Shown: positions 25,605 through 34,821 of the stretch, piece after piece
How positions within the stretch are numbered: position 1 is the stretch's first letter
How the letters are laid out: each line of letters begins with the position of its first letter
NCBI RefSeq assembly: GCF_900156265.1
Contig: NZ_FTNE01000002.1
Span: 205,302 to 269,301, forward strand
Direction: 5' to 3'
Origin: Acidiphilium rubrum
Lineage (GTDB): Bacteria > Pseudomonadota > Alphaproteobacteria > Acetobacterales > Acetobacteraceae
Length of the DNA: 64,000 nucleotides
Translations under genes and position numbers: made by a program
Notes under the pieces: generated by a model
Database searches by the model: none
Told to the model about the DNA's origin: nothing
Seen by the model: the letters and a program-made list of their open reading frames with translations, nothing else

Positions 25605-27392
25605 TTATTGTTGCGTCATCAACCCAAGCGCCTGCCGCTCGAACAGCCGGCGATAAATGCCACCCTGCCGCGCCGTCAGCGCCTCATGCGTGCCTTGCTC
25701 CACGATCGAACCCTGATCGAAAACCAGGATGCGGTCCAGCGCCCGCACGGTCGAGAGTCTGTGAGCAACCACGATCACGGTGCGCCCGGTCATCAACCGC
25801 TCGACCGCCTGCTGGATCAGCGCTTCGGATTCCGAATCGAGGCTCGCCGTCGCCTCATCGAGAATCAAAATCGGCGCATCGGCCAGAAACGCCCGCGCGA
25901 TCGCGACGCGCTGCCGCTCGCCGCCCGAAAGCTTCACCCCCCGCTCACCGACCAGCGTGCGATACCCGTTCGGCAGGTTCATGATGAAATCATGCGCGTT
26001 CGCCTGCATCGCCGCGTTCTCGATCTCCGCCATCGTCGCATCGGGCCTGCCATAGGCGATGTTCTCGGCCAGCGAGCGATGAAACAAGATCGGTTCCTGC
26101 GCCACGATCGCGATCGAACCCCGCAGCGATTCCTGCGTCACCTGCCCGATGCTCTGCCCATCGATCCGGATGTCCCCGCCCGTCACGTCATGCAACCGCT
26201 GGATCAGCTTGACGAAGCTGGTCTTGCCCGAGCCCGAATGCCCGACCAGGCCGACCCGCTCACCCGAGGCGATCGTCACCGACAAATCCCGGAACAGCGG
26301 CTCGACATGCTTGCCATAGGCAAAATCGACATGATCGAACACGATCTCGCCACGCAGTATCTGCGCCGGCATCGCCCCGGGCCGATCAGCGATCGCGAAG
26401 GGCTGCGCCTCCATCCGCACCATGTCCTCCATCTCGTTCACCGCGCGTTGCAGCATCGCGATGTGATAACCCACGTCGCGCAGATAGCCGAGCACGATCA
26501 GATAGGCGGTGATCACGGTCGCCACTTCACCGGGCGTCGCCCGCCTGATCCACCACAAATACAGCGCAAGCCCGATGATCGCGACCCGCAGCACCATCAG
26601 CGCGCCACCCTGCCCGGTGCCGACCCAGTTGCCCCGGAACCACGAGCGCCGGGTCCGGCGCTGCCATTTGTCGATCACCCGGGCCAGAATCGCATCCTCA
26701 CGCGCCTCGGCGGCAAACCCCTTCACCACGGCGTTGCACGACACCGCATCCGCCAAGGCCCCGCCCATCGCGGTATCGCAGCGGTTCGACAGTTGCGACG
26801 CCGGCGACACGTAACGCGTCTGCAACCACACCGTCGCGCCGACATATAAAACAGCACCCACGGCGATCAGCGCACCGATCGACGGCGATTGCAGCCCCAA
26901 CATGATCGACGTGCCGATCAGCACGGCAAGCGCCGGCAGCATCGCGATCAGCACGGTATCGTTCAGCAAATCCAGCGCCCAGATGCCACGGGTGATCTTC
27001 CGCACGATCGCACCGGCAAAATTATTGGCATGCCAGTCCGAGGCAAAGCGCTGCACCCGATAAAAGGAATCGCTGGCCATCTCCCCCATGATCTTCAGGG
27101 TCAATCCCACGATCGAGCGAAACCCGATGTAGCGCAGCAGGGTCTGTGCGGCGCCGAGTGCGGCAATCATCGCCAGCGCCATCACCGCAGCGCGCAACGA
27201 AGCGCCGCTGCGCGTCGCGACCGCATTGATCAGATCACCGGCATAGAGCGGCATGAACACATCTGTCAGCGTCGCCAGCAGCATGGCAATCACCGTCCCA
27301 GCAAACAGCCCCGGATGAGCCCGCCACCGCCGAAAAACAAAACCAAACACCGCGCGAAACGGCGATGCGATCTTAAGATCCAAGGAGGACAT
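25605..27392 (-). CDS. ABC transporter, fused membrane and ATPase domains (half-exporter)
   Basis: A 595-residue type IV ABC half-transporter. The N-terminal membrane domain has six helices (first at about 30-55). The ATPase domain has Walker A GHSGSGKTS, the Q-loop in IAIVAQEPILFHRSL, the signature LSGGERQRV and Walker B ILILDEATASLDSE, plus the H-loop VVAHRLSTV. It works as a dimer; lipid, peptide or drug substrate is unknown. The 347-bp region upstream (27393-27739) holds no gene: only a presumed promoter and one palindrome arm. Confidence 0.92.
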   Translation of the reverse strand: MSSLDLKIASPFRAVFGFVFRRWRAHPGLFAGTVIAMLLATLTDVFMPLYAGDLINAVATRSGASLRAAVMALAMIAALGAAQTLLRYIGFRSIVGLTLKIMGEMASDSFYRVQRFASDWHANNFAGAIVRKITRGIWALDLLNDTVLIAMLPALAVLIGTSIMLGLQSPSIGALIAVGAVLYVGATVWLQTRYVSPASQLSNRCDTAMGGALADAVSCNAVVKGFAAEAREDAILARVIDKWQRRTRRSWFRGNWVGTGQGGALMVLRVAIIGLALYLWWIRRATPGEVATVITAYLIVLGYLRDVGYHIAMLQRAVNEMEDMVRMEAQPFAIADRPGAMPAQILRGEIVFDHVDFAYGKHVEPLFRDLSVTIASGERVGLVGHSGSGKTSFVKLIQRLHDVTGGDIRIDGQSIGQVTQESLRGSIAIVAQEPILFHRSLAENIAYGRPDATMAEIENAAMQANAHDFIMNLPNGYRTLVGERGVKLSGGERQRVAIARAFLADAPILILDEATASLDSESEALIQQAVERLMTGRTVIVVAHRLSTVRALDRILVFDQGSIVEQGTHEALTARQGGIYRRLFERQALGLMTQQ

Positions 27393-27663
27393 GAATTGAC
27401 CGACCCCGCTGACGCGAGGTCACCTCTGATATATCAATGTTGAAAACGATCGAACAGGCACCAGAAAGTGCCGGGCGGAAAACCTAGTTCGCGGCGCGCG
27501 CTGGCCCGAACGGGAATCCGCTAAAGGAAGCATCTGCGTTAAAATACATCATAGCCCCCTTCAAGAGTGTTGACCGATACCCTTGAGTAGCGGGGCCGGT
27601 CGCCGATGTCCAGCATAAAATGCTTGCGTCTCGGGATGGGGGCAGCACGCCAAGGAAGGGAAG

Positions 27664-27698
27664 GCTTCTTTTTTGTAAAAAAGAAGCAAAAAACTTTT
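27664..27698. repeat. Palindrome arm (left type), upstream of the ABC exporter
   Basis: The stem GCTTCTTTTTT/AAAAAAGAAGC is followed by AAAAAACTTTT, the same orientation as the left arm of the composites. With the right-type arm at 28255-28290 it flanks the 126-residue lipoprotein gene. The rest of 27393-27739 shows no gene-like frame; the Lys/Phe-rich frames there are translations of this arm. Confidence 0.85.
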
Positions 27699-27739
27699 AT
27701 TCGTTTGGGATCGGGGGGACGGTGAGGCTGTTGCCACAC

Positions 27740-28120
27740 TCACTCCGCGTGCGACGGGCGAACGACCAGGTTTTCCGAGCTCAGCTTGCATTTCCGCGCT
27801 GCCGATGTCACGGCACCGTTATCGATGCGGTCATAAACCACGGTCAGCCCCTGCGCGATCGCGTTGGTCGACGCATTTGCGGTGATGTCACTCGCCTGCA
27901 ACGAGGGTGCTGCCACCAGATAAACCGTACCGCCCAGCTTGTTCTGCATCTGCACCTGGCAGAACATCGCCGTCTGCCGCGCGGCGGGCGACAGGCCGGA
28001 CAAGAACGTCGCGTTATCGGCCTTTGCCTGAGCGGCGGTCAGAGGCCCGGAACTCATGCCACCCGAGCATGAAGCGAGACCCAACAGGACTGGAAGTGAG
28101 ACGAGCGTGATTGTTTTCAT
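27740..28120 (-). CDS. Lipoprotein of unknown function
   Basis: A 126-residue lipoprotein with the signal MKTITLVSLPVLLGLASC (lipobox LASC, Cys18). The mature part is Ala/Ser-rich with one later cysteine pair candidate (FCQVQM, RKCKLSS). I recognise no family. ATG 28120 is chosen because an upstream ATG (28171) would place 17 basic residues before the signal. The gene is framed by an inverted pair of palindrome arms (27664 and 28290), like an enlarged version of the composite elements. Confidence 0.65.
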   Translation of the reverse strand: MKTITLVSLPVLLGLASCSGGMSSGPLTAAQAKADNATFLSGLSPAARQTAMFCQVQMQNKLGGTVYLVAAPSLQASDITANASTNAIAQGLTVVYDRIDNGAVTSAARKCKLSSENLVVRPSHAE

Positions 28121-28254
28121 GCCGCGAAAATAACCGCGGACCACGATTTTGCAACGAAAAAGGCGCCGCAACAGCAGCGCCCCTCCTTAACCTCAAGCAA
28201 ACGTGAGCAATAGACCCGTAACTTGATGAGCAAACCCGCCCACAACCAAGATTC

Positions 28255-28290
28255 AAAAAAGTTTTTTGCTTCTTTTTTGCAAAAAAGAAG
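28255..28290. repeat. Palindrome arm (right type), downstream of rplQ
   Basis: AAAAAAGTTTTTTG is followed by the stem CTTCTTTTTT/AAAAAAGAAG with a GC centre. It is the inverted partner orientation of the arm at 27664. It lies 23 bp after the rplQ stop, where a terminator of the alpha operon is expected, but on the coding strand the stem is followed by A's, not U's. Confidence 0.85.
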
Positions 28291-28313
28291 TGCTTCCTTA
28301 ATCTAACGCGATC

Positions 28314-28748
28314 TCAAGCCGCCTCAGCCGTATCGTCCTCATCATCCTTGACCTCAGGCTTCGGACCGCTATCGAGCCCCTTCGCCGCCAGATCACGATC
28401 GACCAGTTCGATCACCGCCATATCCGCCGCATCGCCATAGCGCATCCCGGCCTTCAGCACGCGGGTATAACCACCCTGGCGCTCCTTGTACCGGTCGGCC
28501 AGCGCCGCGAACAGCTTGGACACGATCACCTCATCGCGCAGCACCGCATGAGCCTGGCGGCGCGCATGCAGCCCGCCACGCTTGCCCAGCGTGATCAACC
28601 GGTCAGCCACCGGTGCCAGTTCCTTGGCCTTCGGCAACGTCGTGGTGATCTGCTCATGCTTGAGCAGGGCCACCGCCATGTTGCGGAACATGGCCGCACG
28701 GTGGGACGTGGTGACGCCGAGTTTACGTCCAGCAATTCCGTGACGCAT
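28314..28748 (-). CDS. rplQ: 50S ribosomal protein L17 (bL17)
   Basis: A 144-residue ribosomal protein near the exit tunnel. The [20 protein letters not shown] start and [20 protein letters not shown] block are diagnostic. The core of about 118 residues is followed by an acidic tail ([12 protein letters not shown]), common in alphaproteobacteria. It is the last gene of the alpha operon, 34 nt after rpoA. A palindrome arm follows. Confidence 0.97.
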   Translation of the reverse strand: MRHGIAGRKLGVTTSHRAAMFRNMAVALLKHEQITTTLPKAKELAPVADRLITLGKRGGLHARRQAHAVLRDEVIVSKLFAALADRYKERQGGYTRVLKAGMRYGDAADMAVIELVDRDLAAKGLDSGPKPEVKDDEDDTAEAA

Positions 28749-28782
28749 AGGGGTTACTCCAGATCAGAAAAAAAATGACGAG

Positions 28783-29823
28783 TTAGAACGGCTGGTCGGA
28801 ACGCTTGACCAGATCTTCGATATTCTCAGGCGGCCAGTCCGGCACCAACATGCCCAGGCCGAGGCCCATGGCGGTCAGCACTTCCTTGATTTCATTGAGC
28901 GATTTACGGCCGAAGTTCGGCGTGCGCAGCATTTCCTGTTCGGATTTCTGCACCAGATCGCCGATATAGACGATATTGTCGTTCTTCAGGCAGTTGGCCG
29001 AACGGACCGACAATTCCAGCTCGTCCACCTTGCGCAGCAGATTCGGGTTGAACGGCAGTTCCGGGCGCGGCTCTTCCGAGCGCAGCCGCTGCGGCTCCTC
29101 GAAATTGACGAACATGCCCAGCTGGTCCTGCAGAATGCGCGCGGCCAGAGCCACCGCATCCTCAGGCGTCACCGCACCGTTGGTCTCGATCGCGATGATC
29201 AACCGATCGTAATCGGTCACCTGCCCAACGCGGGTCGGCTCGACGCGATAGGAAACCTTGCGCACCGGCGAATAGATCGAATCGACCGGAATCAACCCGA
29301 TCGGCGCGTCTTCCGGCCGGTTGGCCGAAGCCGCCACGTAGCCACGGCCGGAATCGACGGTGAATTCCATGCCCAGCGTCGCGCCGTCATCCAGCGTGCA
29401 CAGCACCAGCTCGGGGTTCATCACCTCGATATCATGGCCGGACTGGATCATCGCGGCGGTCACTTCGCACGGACCCTTGGCGCTCAGCGTCATCCGCTTC
29501 GGGCCATCACCATGCATCCGTACCGCGATCTGCTTGATGTTCAGCACGATGTCGGTCACGTCCTCGCGCACACCGGCGATCGAGGAAAACTCATGCAGCA
29601 CGCCATCGATCCGCACCGCGGTCACCGCCGCGCCATGCAGCGAGGACAACAAAATCCGCCGCAACGCATTGCCCAACGTCACGCCGAAGCCACGCTCCAG
29701 CGGCTCGGCAATGATCGTCGCCATCCGCATGTCATCGGCGCCAGGCTCGATATCGAGCTTCTCCGGCTTGCGCAGGGACTGCCAGTTCCGCTGCATCGCC
29801 AAATTGGTATCTTTCAGCATCAA
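28783..29823 (-). CDS. rpoA: RNA polymerase alpha subunit
   Basis: A 346-residue subunit. The N-terminal dimerisation domain (about 1-240) contains [20 protein letters not shown] and the assembly region. The C-terminal DNA-binding domain contains [15 protein letters not shown], whose Arg corresponds to E. coli R265 that contacts UP elements, and [14 protein letters not shown]. The first residues ([15 protein letters not shown]) leave start alternatives at codon 2 or 10; the family usually begins close to QRNWQ. It lies 89 nt after rpsK. Confidence 0.98.
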   Translation of the reverse strand: MMLKDTNLAMQRNWQSLRKPEKLDIEPGADDMRMATIIAEPLERGFGVTLGNALRRILLSSLHGAAVTAVRIDGVLHEFSSIAGVREDVTDIVLNIKQIAVRMHGDGPKRMTLSAKGPCEVTAAMIQSGHDIEVMNPELVLCTLDDGATLGMEFTVDSGRGYVAASANRPEDAPIGLIPVDSIYSPVRKVSYRVEPTRVGQVTDYDRLIIAIETNGAVTPEDAVALAARILQDQLGMFVNFEEPQRLRSEEPRPELPFNPNLLRKVDELELSVRSANCLKNDNIVYIGDLVQKSEQEMLRTPNFGRKSLNEIKEVLTAMGLGLGMLVPDWPPENIEDLVKRSDQPF

Positions 29824-29912
29824 ATCCTCCGGTCAGGCGAAAAATCCGCCCTCACCTTCCAAAAACGCATCGTCCGCCAGGCACGCGACGCAAGCCCGTA
29901 ACACCCGGCAGA

Positions 29913-30305
29913 TTACACCCGGCGGCGCTTGCGGGCGCGGCAACCGTTGTGCGGAATCGGCGTCAGATCGCGAATCGCCGTGATCGAGAACCCGACGGTC
30001 TGCAACGCACGCAGCGCACTCTCACGGCCCGAACCCGGACCGCTCACTTCGATCTCCAGCGTCTCCATGCCGTGCTCGCGCGCCTTGCGGCCGGCGTCCT
30101 CGGCGGCAACCTGCGCGGCGTACGGGGTGGACTTGCGGCTGCCCTTGAAACCCTGGCTCCCGGCGGAAGACCACGAAATCGCATTACCCTGCGCGTCGGT
30201 GATCGTCACCATCGTGTTGTTGAAGCTGGCGAGCACATGCGCGACGCCTGAACTGATATTTTTGCGTTCCTTGCGGCGGGGACGCGCGGCGGCTGGTTTG
30301 GCCAT
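29913..30305 (-). CDS. rpsK: 30S ribosomal protein S11 (uS11)
   Basis: A 130-residue platform protein of the small subunit that contacts the mRNA exit region. Clear blocks are [37 protein letters not shown] and the C-terminal [15 protein letters not shown]. The chosen start [16 protein letters not shown] is standard; ATG 30344 would add 13 atypical residues. It lies 80 nt after rpsM. Confidence 0.97.
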   Translation of the reverse strand: MAKPAAARPRRKERKNISSGVAHVLASFNNTMVTITDAQGNAISWSSAGSQGFKGSRKSTPYAAQVAAEDAGRKAREHGMETLEIEVSGPGSGRESALRALQTVGFSITAIRDLTPIPHNGCRARKRRRV

Positions 30306-30385
30306 GGAAAATCCTGTCTTTCTCTCGACCCGCCGCCAAGCCAAGCCCGGCGCGGATCACTGCATCGATGCGAAGAACCGAAGGG

Positions 30386-30763
30386 TTACTTCGTGACCTT
30401 CTTTTTACCGGCGATCGCCACGGCCTTACCCTTGCGGGTACGCGCGTTGGTATGCGTCCGCTGACCACGCACCGGCAGACCCTTGCGGTGGCGCAGGCCG
30501 CGGTAGCAACCCAGATCGACCAGCCGCTTGATGTTCATCGCCACTTCACGACGCAGATCACCCTCGACGCGGAAATCCTTGTCGATCAATTCACGGATCT
30601 TGCCGATCTCGTCGTCCGACAGATGGTTGACCCGCTTGTCGTCGCCGATATTCAGCGTCGTGCAAATGTCACGAGCCTTGGTCGGCCCGATACCGTAGAT
30701 GTAACGCAGGCTGATCAGCACGCGCTTGTTCGATGGGATGTTTACGCCGGCAATACGCGCCAC
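30386..30763 (-). CDS. rpsM: 30S ribosomal protein S13 (uS13)
   Basis: A 125-residue head protein that contacts the 50S subunit and P-site t[18 protein letters not shown] at the start, the helix-two-turn-helix region and the basic end [20 protein letters not shown] are diagnostic. It is the first gene of the alpha operon (rpsM-rpsK-rpoA-rplQ). rpsD, which sits between rpsK and rpoA in gammaproteobacteria, is absent, as is usual in alphaproteobacteria. A promoter and a leader hairpin lie in the 231-bp gap to adk. Confidence 0.97.
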   Translation of the reverse strand: MARIAGVNIPSNKRVLISLRYIYGIGPTKARDICTTLNIGDDKRVNHLSDDEIGKIRELIDKDFRVEGDLRREVAMNIKRLVDLGCYRGLRHRKGLPVRGQRTHTNARTRKGKAVAIAGKKKVTK

Positions 30764-30883
30764 GAAGCTGCTCCTTGGTCTCCGCAGATGCGGATTGAAA
30801 TCGTCGAATGGATAATGACAATCACGAAACCCGGCCCGCCCAATGGGCAGAACCCAATTCCGAAAATCATCATCTGAACAAAG

Positions 30884-30910
30884 TGCGGCACTCCACCAGG
30901 GAGCGCCGCA
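30884..30910 (-). promoter_or_regulatory. Leader stem-loop of the alpha operon
   Basis: TGCGGC (30884-30889) pairs with GCCGCA (30905-30910), and CTCC (30891-30894) with GGAG (30900-30903) inside it, giving a 10-bp stem with one internal mismatch. On the minus strand it begins at about the predicted transcription start, so it would form the very 5' end of the rpsM mRNA. The hairpin is plain in the sequence; a regulatory or RNA-stabilising role is inferred. Confidence 0.55.
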
Positions 30911-30918
30911 GATGGCTG

Positions 30919-30947
30919 TCTCTATCGCCGGGGGCGATGCGAGTCAA
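30919..30947 (-). promoter_or_regulatory. Sigma70-like promoter of rpsM-rpsK-rpoA-rplQ
   Basis: Minus strand: -35 TTGACT (30942-30947), a 17-bp spacer and -10 TAGAGA (30919-30924). It lies between adk and rpsM, where the transcript of the spc operon would end, and explains independent expression of the alpha operon. The -35 is the same TTGACT seen at the candidate rpsL promoter. Confidence 0.5.
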
Positions 30948-30994
30948 TCAAATGACATCAATTTTTCGTGATGTCCCCGCGATACCTGTTCCGA

Positions 30995-31678
30995 TCAGTC
31001 CGCAGACATCGCAACCGGCGCCGGAATCCCCGCCGCGCGCAATGCCGCCTCGATCGCGACCGTCACGTCATCCATATCAGCCATGCCATCCACCTCATAA
31101 TAGATGTGACGACCCTGGTAATACGGCACGATCGGCGCTGTCTGGCGGTTATACGCGGTGAACCGCTGCTTCACCGTCACCGGGTTGTCATCCGGCCGCC
31201 GGGTGAACTCGGTCGAGCCACATTTGTCGCACACGCCGGCCTTCGCGGTCGGGTGCATCGAGTCGTGGTACCCGGTGCCGCATTGCGCACACGTAAACCG
31301 CCCGGCAATCCGCTCGACCAGCACGTCCTCATCGACCTTGAGCAGAATCACCGCCCGCAGATCCTGCTTCTCCGCCGCGAGCATCGCATCGAGCGCCTCG
31401 GCCTGCGGAACCGTGCGCGGAAACCCATCGAGGATAAAACCATGCCGGCAGTCATCCTGCGCCAACCGGTTGCGCAGCATGTTGATGATCAGATCATCCG
31501 AAACCAGCTCGCCAGCCTCCATCACCGATTTCGCGATCTTGCCCAATTCGGTCCCGGCCTTGACCTCGCCGCGCAGCATGTCACCCGTGGCAATCTGCCC
31601 GACGTGATAGCGCTCCTGCAAAATCTTCGCCTGGGTCCCTTTGCCGGCGCCAGGCGGGCCGAGGAGAATGATGTTCAT
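30995..31678 (-). CDS. adk: Adenylate kinase, zinc-LID type
   Basis: A 227-residue nucleoside monophosphate kinase (ATP + AMP to 2 ADP). The P-loop [10 protein letters not shown] is at 7-16, the AMP site is in TGDMLR, and FILDGFPRT is present. The LID domain carries four cysteines (Cys130, Cys133, Cys150, Cys153), the structural zinc site found in many Gram-positive enzymes and some alphaproteobacteria. Its start overlaps the secY stop by 4 nt, so SecY and Adk are coupled. Two weak hairpins follow the gene. Confidence 0.97.
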   Translation of the reverse strand: MNIILLGPPGAGKGTQAKILQERYHVGQIATGDMLRGEVKAGTELGKIAKSVMEAGELVSDDLIINMLRNRLAQDDCRHGFILDGFPRTVPQAEALDAMLAAEKQDLRAVILLKVDEDVLVERIAGRFTCAQCGTGYHDSMHPTAKAGVCDKCGSTEFTRRPDDNPVTVKQRFTAYNRQTAPIVPYYQGRHIYYEVDGMADMDDVTVAIEAALRAAGIPAPVAMSAD

Positions 31679-33024
31679 CTGGTTCGTGTCCTTCCGCGGC
31701 CTTTTCTGATCAGGCCTTCATATTGATGTGCAAGCAAATGTGACTGGATCTGTGCGACCGTATCCATCGTCACTGAAACCACAATCAGCAGCGATGTGCC
31801 ACCAAAATAATAGCCCGCGGCCAGATCGAACTGCCCGATCAAAAATTGTGGAATCAGACACACGATCACCAGATACCCCGCCCCGATCGTGGTTAGCCGG
31901 GTCAGCACGGTATCGAAATACTTCGCGGTATTCGCCCCCGGCCTGATCCCCGGCACGAACCCGCCGTATTTCTTCAGATTATCCGCGGTCTCCTCAGGGT
32001 TGAACACCACGGCGGTGTAGAAATACGAGAAAAAGATGATCAGCCCGGCGTACAGAATCATATAACCCGGCTGCCCGTTTGACAGCTGCCGCGCCAGAAA
32101 CTGCAACCACGCCGGCCCGGTGCCATGGCTGAACCCCACGATGGTCGCCGGAATCAACAACAGCGAGCTTGCAAAAATCGGCGGAATCACGCCCGAGGTG
32201 TTCACCTTCATCGGCAGATGCGAGGCATCGCCACCAAACATCCGGTTGCCCACCTGGCGTTTCGGATACTGGATCAGCACCCGCCGCTGCGCACGCTCCA
32301 TGAACACCACAAACGCCACGACAACCAGCGCCATGATGAAAAACCCGATCACGAACCCGGTCGAAAGCCCGCCCGTCGCACCCAACTGCAACACGCTGGC
32401 AATCGCGCCCGGAAACGCCGAGACAATCCCCGAAAAAATGATCAGGCTCGACCCGTTGCCGATCCCGCGCGAGGTGATCTGCTCACCGATCCACATCAAA
32501 AACACCGTGCCGCCGGTCAGCGTGATGATCGTCGTCACCAAAAAGAACCCGCCCGGCTCGATCACCGCCGGCCCGACCGCGCTGGTGATATGCTCAAGCC
32601 CGAGCGCAATGCCATAGGATTGCGCCAGCGCGATGAACACCGTCAGATACCGCGTATATTGATTGAGCTTCTGCTGCCCCGAAGCGCCCTCTTTTTTCAG
32701 CGTCTCCAGCGTCGGCACCGCCGCCTGCAACAACTGCATGATGATCGAGGCCGAAATATACGGCATGATGTTCAGCGCGAACACCGTCATCCGCCCGAGC
32801 GCGCCACCGGTGAACATGTTGAACATGCCCAGCACGCCGCCGCCGTTCTGCGCGAGCATGTGCTCCATCACCGTCGGATCGACGCCGGGGATCGGAATAT
32901 ACGTCCCCAGCCGGAACACGATCAGCGCACCCAGCGTAAACCAGATCCGCCTTTTGAGATCGGTCGCCTTCGACAGGGTTTCGAGATTGAAACTCGATGC
33001 AAGCTGTTCAGCAGCGGAAGCCAT
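31675..33024 (-). CDS. secY: Preprotein translocase subunit SecY
   Basis: A 449-residue, ten-helix channel of the Sec translocon. [14 protein letters not shown] marks helix 1/plug, with [22 protein letters not shown] and the C-terminal cytoplasmic loops [18 protein letters not shown] and [16 protein letters not shown] also present. It sits in the spc operon between rplO and adk. The gap to rplO is 165 bp, unusually long, and contains a palindrome arm, a candidate promoter and a strong hairpin. Confidence 0.98.
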   Translation of the reverse strand: MASAAEQLASSFNLETLSKATDLKRRIWFTLGALIVFRLGTYIPIPGVDPTVMEHMLAQNGGGVLGMFNMFTGGALGRMTVFALNIMPYISASIIMQLLQAAVPTLETLKKEGASGQQKLNQYTRYLTVFIALAQSYGIALGLEHITSAVGPAVIEPGGFFLVTTIITLTGGTVFLMWIGEQITSRGIGNGSSLIIFSGIVSAFPGAIASVLQLGATGGLSTGFVIGFFIMALVVVAFVVFMERAQRRVLIQYPKRQVGNRMFGGDASHLPMKVNTSGVIPPIFASSLLLIPATIVGFSHGTGPAWLQFLARQLSNGQPGYMILYAGLIIFFSYFYTAVVFNPEETADNLKKYGGFVPGIRPGANTAKYFDTVLTRLTTIGAGYLVIVCLIPQFLIGQFDLAAGYYFGGTSLLIVVSVTMDTVAQIQSHLLAHQYEGLIRKGRGRTRTR

Positions 33025-33041
33025 GAATGATCCCCAAATAA

Positions 33042-33073
33042 CAACGGCGCCTCATGCGGATGAGACGCCGTTG
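33042..33073 (-). promoter_or_regulatory. Strong hairpin 18 bp upstream of secY (attenuator-like)
   Basis: CAACGGCG (33042-33049) pairs with CGCCGTTG (33066-33073), and CTCAT with ATGAG inside it, with a GCGG loop and one mismatch. On the coding strand the stem is followed by TTATTTGG and then the secY ribosome binding site. It could attenuate read-through from the r-protein genes or insulate the secY start. Structure seen, role inferred. Confidence 0.6.
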
Positions 33074-33101
33074 CTTATATGCGTTGCACTAGAGACGGCA
33101 A
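33074..33101 (-). promoter_or_regulatory. Candidate internal promoter for secY-adk
   Basis: Minus strand: -10 TATAAG (33074-33079) and -35 TTGCCG (33096-33101) with a 16-bp spacer. The -10 is close to consensus and the -35 is weaker. The hairpin begins right after the -10, so the two readings partly compete. Confidence 0.35.
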
Positions 33102-33149
33102 GAACCAAATGCACTCGCCGCCTTTCGCTGCCCTTCGCGAGAAAGAGCC

Positions 33150-33179
33150 GTTCTTTTTTGTAAAAAAGAACCAAAAAAC
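33150..33179. repeat. Palindrome arm, GTTC/GAAC variant, between rplO and secY
   Basis: GTTCTTTTTT/AAAAAAGAAC is a perfect stem with a short loop, followed by CAAAAAAC. Compared with the common CTTC/GAAG arm, both ends have changed together, keeping the pairing. It is a single arm in left-type orientation, inside the spc operon 11 bp after the rplO stop. Confidence 0.85.
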
Positions 33180-33189
33180 GCTCGATAAT

Positions 33190-33675
33190 TTAGGCAGCTG
33201 CCGCTTCGGCTTTCGCCACCAGCGTTTTTACCGTGCCGCCGGCCTGCTCGATCGCCGCGATCGCTGTGGCCGACGCACCCGACACCACGATCTCGACCTT
33301 GGTCGAAATCTCGCCGCGCCCGAGCAGCCGCACGCCCGACAGCTTCGAACCGGCATACACGCCCGCCGCCCGCAGGTTTTCCTCGGTGATCGGCGCCGAA
33401 GCATCTAGCTTGCCCGCCGCGATCAACATCGCCAGCGTGCCCACGTTCAACGGCGCATAATCCTTGCGGTTCACATTGGTAAAGCCGCGCTTTGGCATAC
33501 GCCGATAGATCGGCAGCTGACCACCCTCGAACCCGTTCAGCGAGACGCCTTCACGCGCCTTCTGACCCTTGACCCCCTTGCCAGAGGTCTTGCCCTTGCC
33601 CGACCCGATGCCACGGCCAAGCCGCTTCGATTTCAGGCGCGCACCCTGGTTGTCGCGCAGTTCATTCAGATTCAT
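33190..33675 (-). CDS. rplO: 50S ribosomal protein L15 (uL15)
   Basis: A 161-residue large-subunit protein that binds 23S rRNA late in assembly. The [20 protein letters not shown] start and the Gly/Lys-rich [20 protein letters not shown] segment are diagnostic, with [17 protein letters not shown] after it. The start overlaps the rpmD stop by 4 nt. Confidence 0.97.
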   Translation of the reverse strand: MNLNELRDNQGARLKSKRLGRGIGSGKGKTSGKGVKGQKAREGVSLNGFEGGQLPIYRRMPKRGFTNVNRKDYAPLNVGTLAMLIAAGKLDASAPITEENLRAAGVYAGSKLSGVRLLGRGEISTKVEIVVSGASATAIAAIEQAGGTVKTLVAKAEAAAA

Positions 33676-33881
33676 GGCTCAGTCCCTGGGGTCAATTCCT
33701 CGACCTTCAAAAGATGCGCGACCTTCTTGATCCGCCCCATGTTCTCGGGCGTCGTCGCCAGTTCGCGCGTGGAATGCATGTGGCGCAGCCCGAGCCCGAC
33801 CAGAGTTTCCTTCTGGCCCGGCTTGCGCCCGATCGCCGACCCGGTCTGGGTGATGCGAACGCGTTTGATCGGATCAGACAT
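33672..33881 (-). CDS. rpmD: 50S ribosomal protein L30 (uL30)
   Basis: A 69-residue protein. [20 protein letters not shown], then [20 protein letters not shown], is the full L30 pattern. I use ATG 33881, which overlaps the rpsE stop by 8 nt; the open frame continues 23 codons upstream but that part is rpsE sequence in another frame. It overlaps rplO by 4 nt. Confidence 0.95.
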   Translation of the reverse strand: MSDPIKRVRITQTGSAIGRKPGQKETLVGLGLRHMHSTRELATTPENMGRIKKVAHLLKVEELTPGTEP

Positions 33882-34446
33882 CGGCCGCCACCTCTTTCTC
33901 ACGCTTGGTGCCGAACAGATCCGCCACCTTCTTGCCGCGCCGCGCCGCAACCGTGCGCGGGCTCGCGCAATTCGCCAGCGCCGCGACCGTGGCCTTCACC
34001 ATGTTGTGCGGGTTCCGGCTGCCGAGCGATTTGGCAACCACGTCGCCAATCCCCAGCGTCTCGAACACCGCGCGCATTGGCCCACCGGCAATAATCCCGG
34101 TACCCGCCGGCGCCGAACGCAACACCACATGACCGGCGCCGTAATGGCCCTCGATGTCATGATGCAGCGTGCGGCCTTCCTTCATCGGCACCCGGATCAT
34201 GCCGCGCTTGGCACGCTCGGTCGCCTTGCGGATCGCCTCGGGCACTTCCTTCGCCTTGCCGGCGCCGAAACCAACGCGACCCTTCTGGTCACCAACCACC
34301 ACCAGGGCGGCGAACGCAAACCGGCGTCCGCCCTTCACCACCTTGGCGACACGGTTGATGGTGACGAGCTTGTCGATCAGCTCATCGCCGTCCCGGTCCC
34401 GCTCGCGCTCGCGGCCACGACCGCCGTCTCGTGCTTCACGTGCCAT
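33874..34446 (-). CDS. rpsE: 30S ribosomal protein S5 (uS5)
   Basis: A 190-residue protein involved in decoding fidelity. The double-stranded-RNA-binding-like domain [19 protein letters not shown] (residues about 24-42) and the C-terminal domain [20 protein letters not shown] are clear. The first 20 residues are unusually Arg/Asp-rich ([15 protein letters not shown]). The loop VVKGGRRF, where spectinomycin-resistance changes usually map, is wild type in pattern. Confidence 0.97.
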   Translation of the reverse strand: MAREARDGGRGRERERDRDGDELIDKLVTINRVAKVVKGGRRFAFAALVVVGDQKGRVGFGAGKAKEVPEAIRKATERAKRGMIRVPMKEGRTLHHDIEGHYGAGHVVLRSAPAGTGIIAGGPMRAVFETLGIGDVVAKSLGSRNPHNMVKATVAALANCASPRTVAARRGKKVADLFGTKREKEVAADV

Positions 34447-34458
34447 GCGCTATGCTCC

Positions 34459-34821
34459 TCAGAAGTCCAAACCGCTCTCGCGAGCGGCATCGGCCAAGGC
34501 TTTCACCCGGCCATGATATTTATACGCACCACGATCGAATGCGACCTTGGTGATCCCGGCCTCTTTGGCGCGCTCGGCAACCAGCTTACCCACCGCCGCC
34601 GCAGCAGCCCGGTCAGCACCGGTCTTCAGATCGGCCTTCAACCCGGCATCCAGCGACGATGCCGCGGCGAGGGTACGCCCGGCCGCATCATCGATCACCT
34701 GGGCATAAATATGCTTGCCCGACCGGAACACCGAAAGCCGCAGCCTTCCGCCCGATTTCTGCTTCAGCTGGTAGCGCAGGCGCTGCCGGCGCCGCACTTC
34801 ATTGTCATATGTCGCGGTCAT
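34459..34821 (-). CDS. rplR: 50S ribosomal protein L18 (uL18)
   Basis: A 120-residue 5S rRNA-binding protein in the central protuberance. [20 protein letters not shown], the [14 protein letters not shown] helix and [20 protein letters not shown] at the end are diagnostic. Its start shares one nucleotide with the rplF stop. Confidence 0.97.
   Translation of the reverse strand: MTATYDNEVRRRQRLRYQLKQKSGGRLRLSVFRSGKHIYAQVIDDAAGRTLAAASSLDAGLKADLKTGADRAAAAAVGKLVAERAKEAGITKVAFDRGAYKYHGRVKALADAARESGLDF

Noticed and set aside
27664..28290. Palindrome arms as ordinary Rho-independent terminators
   Set aside because: The stem is A/T-rich and is followed on the relevant strand by A's rather than U's. 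Several copies lie upstream of divergent genes or inside operons.
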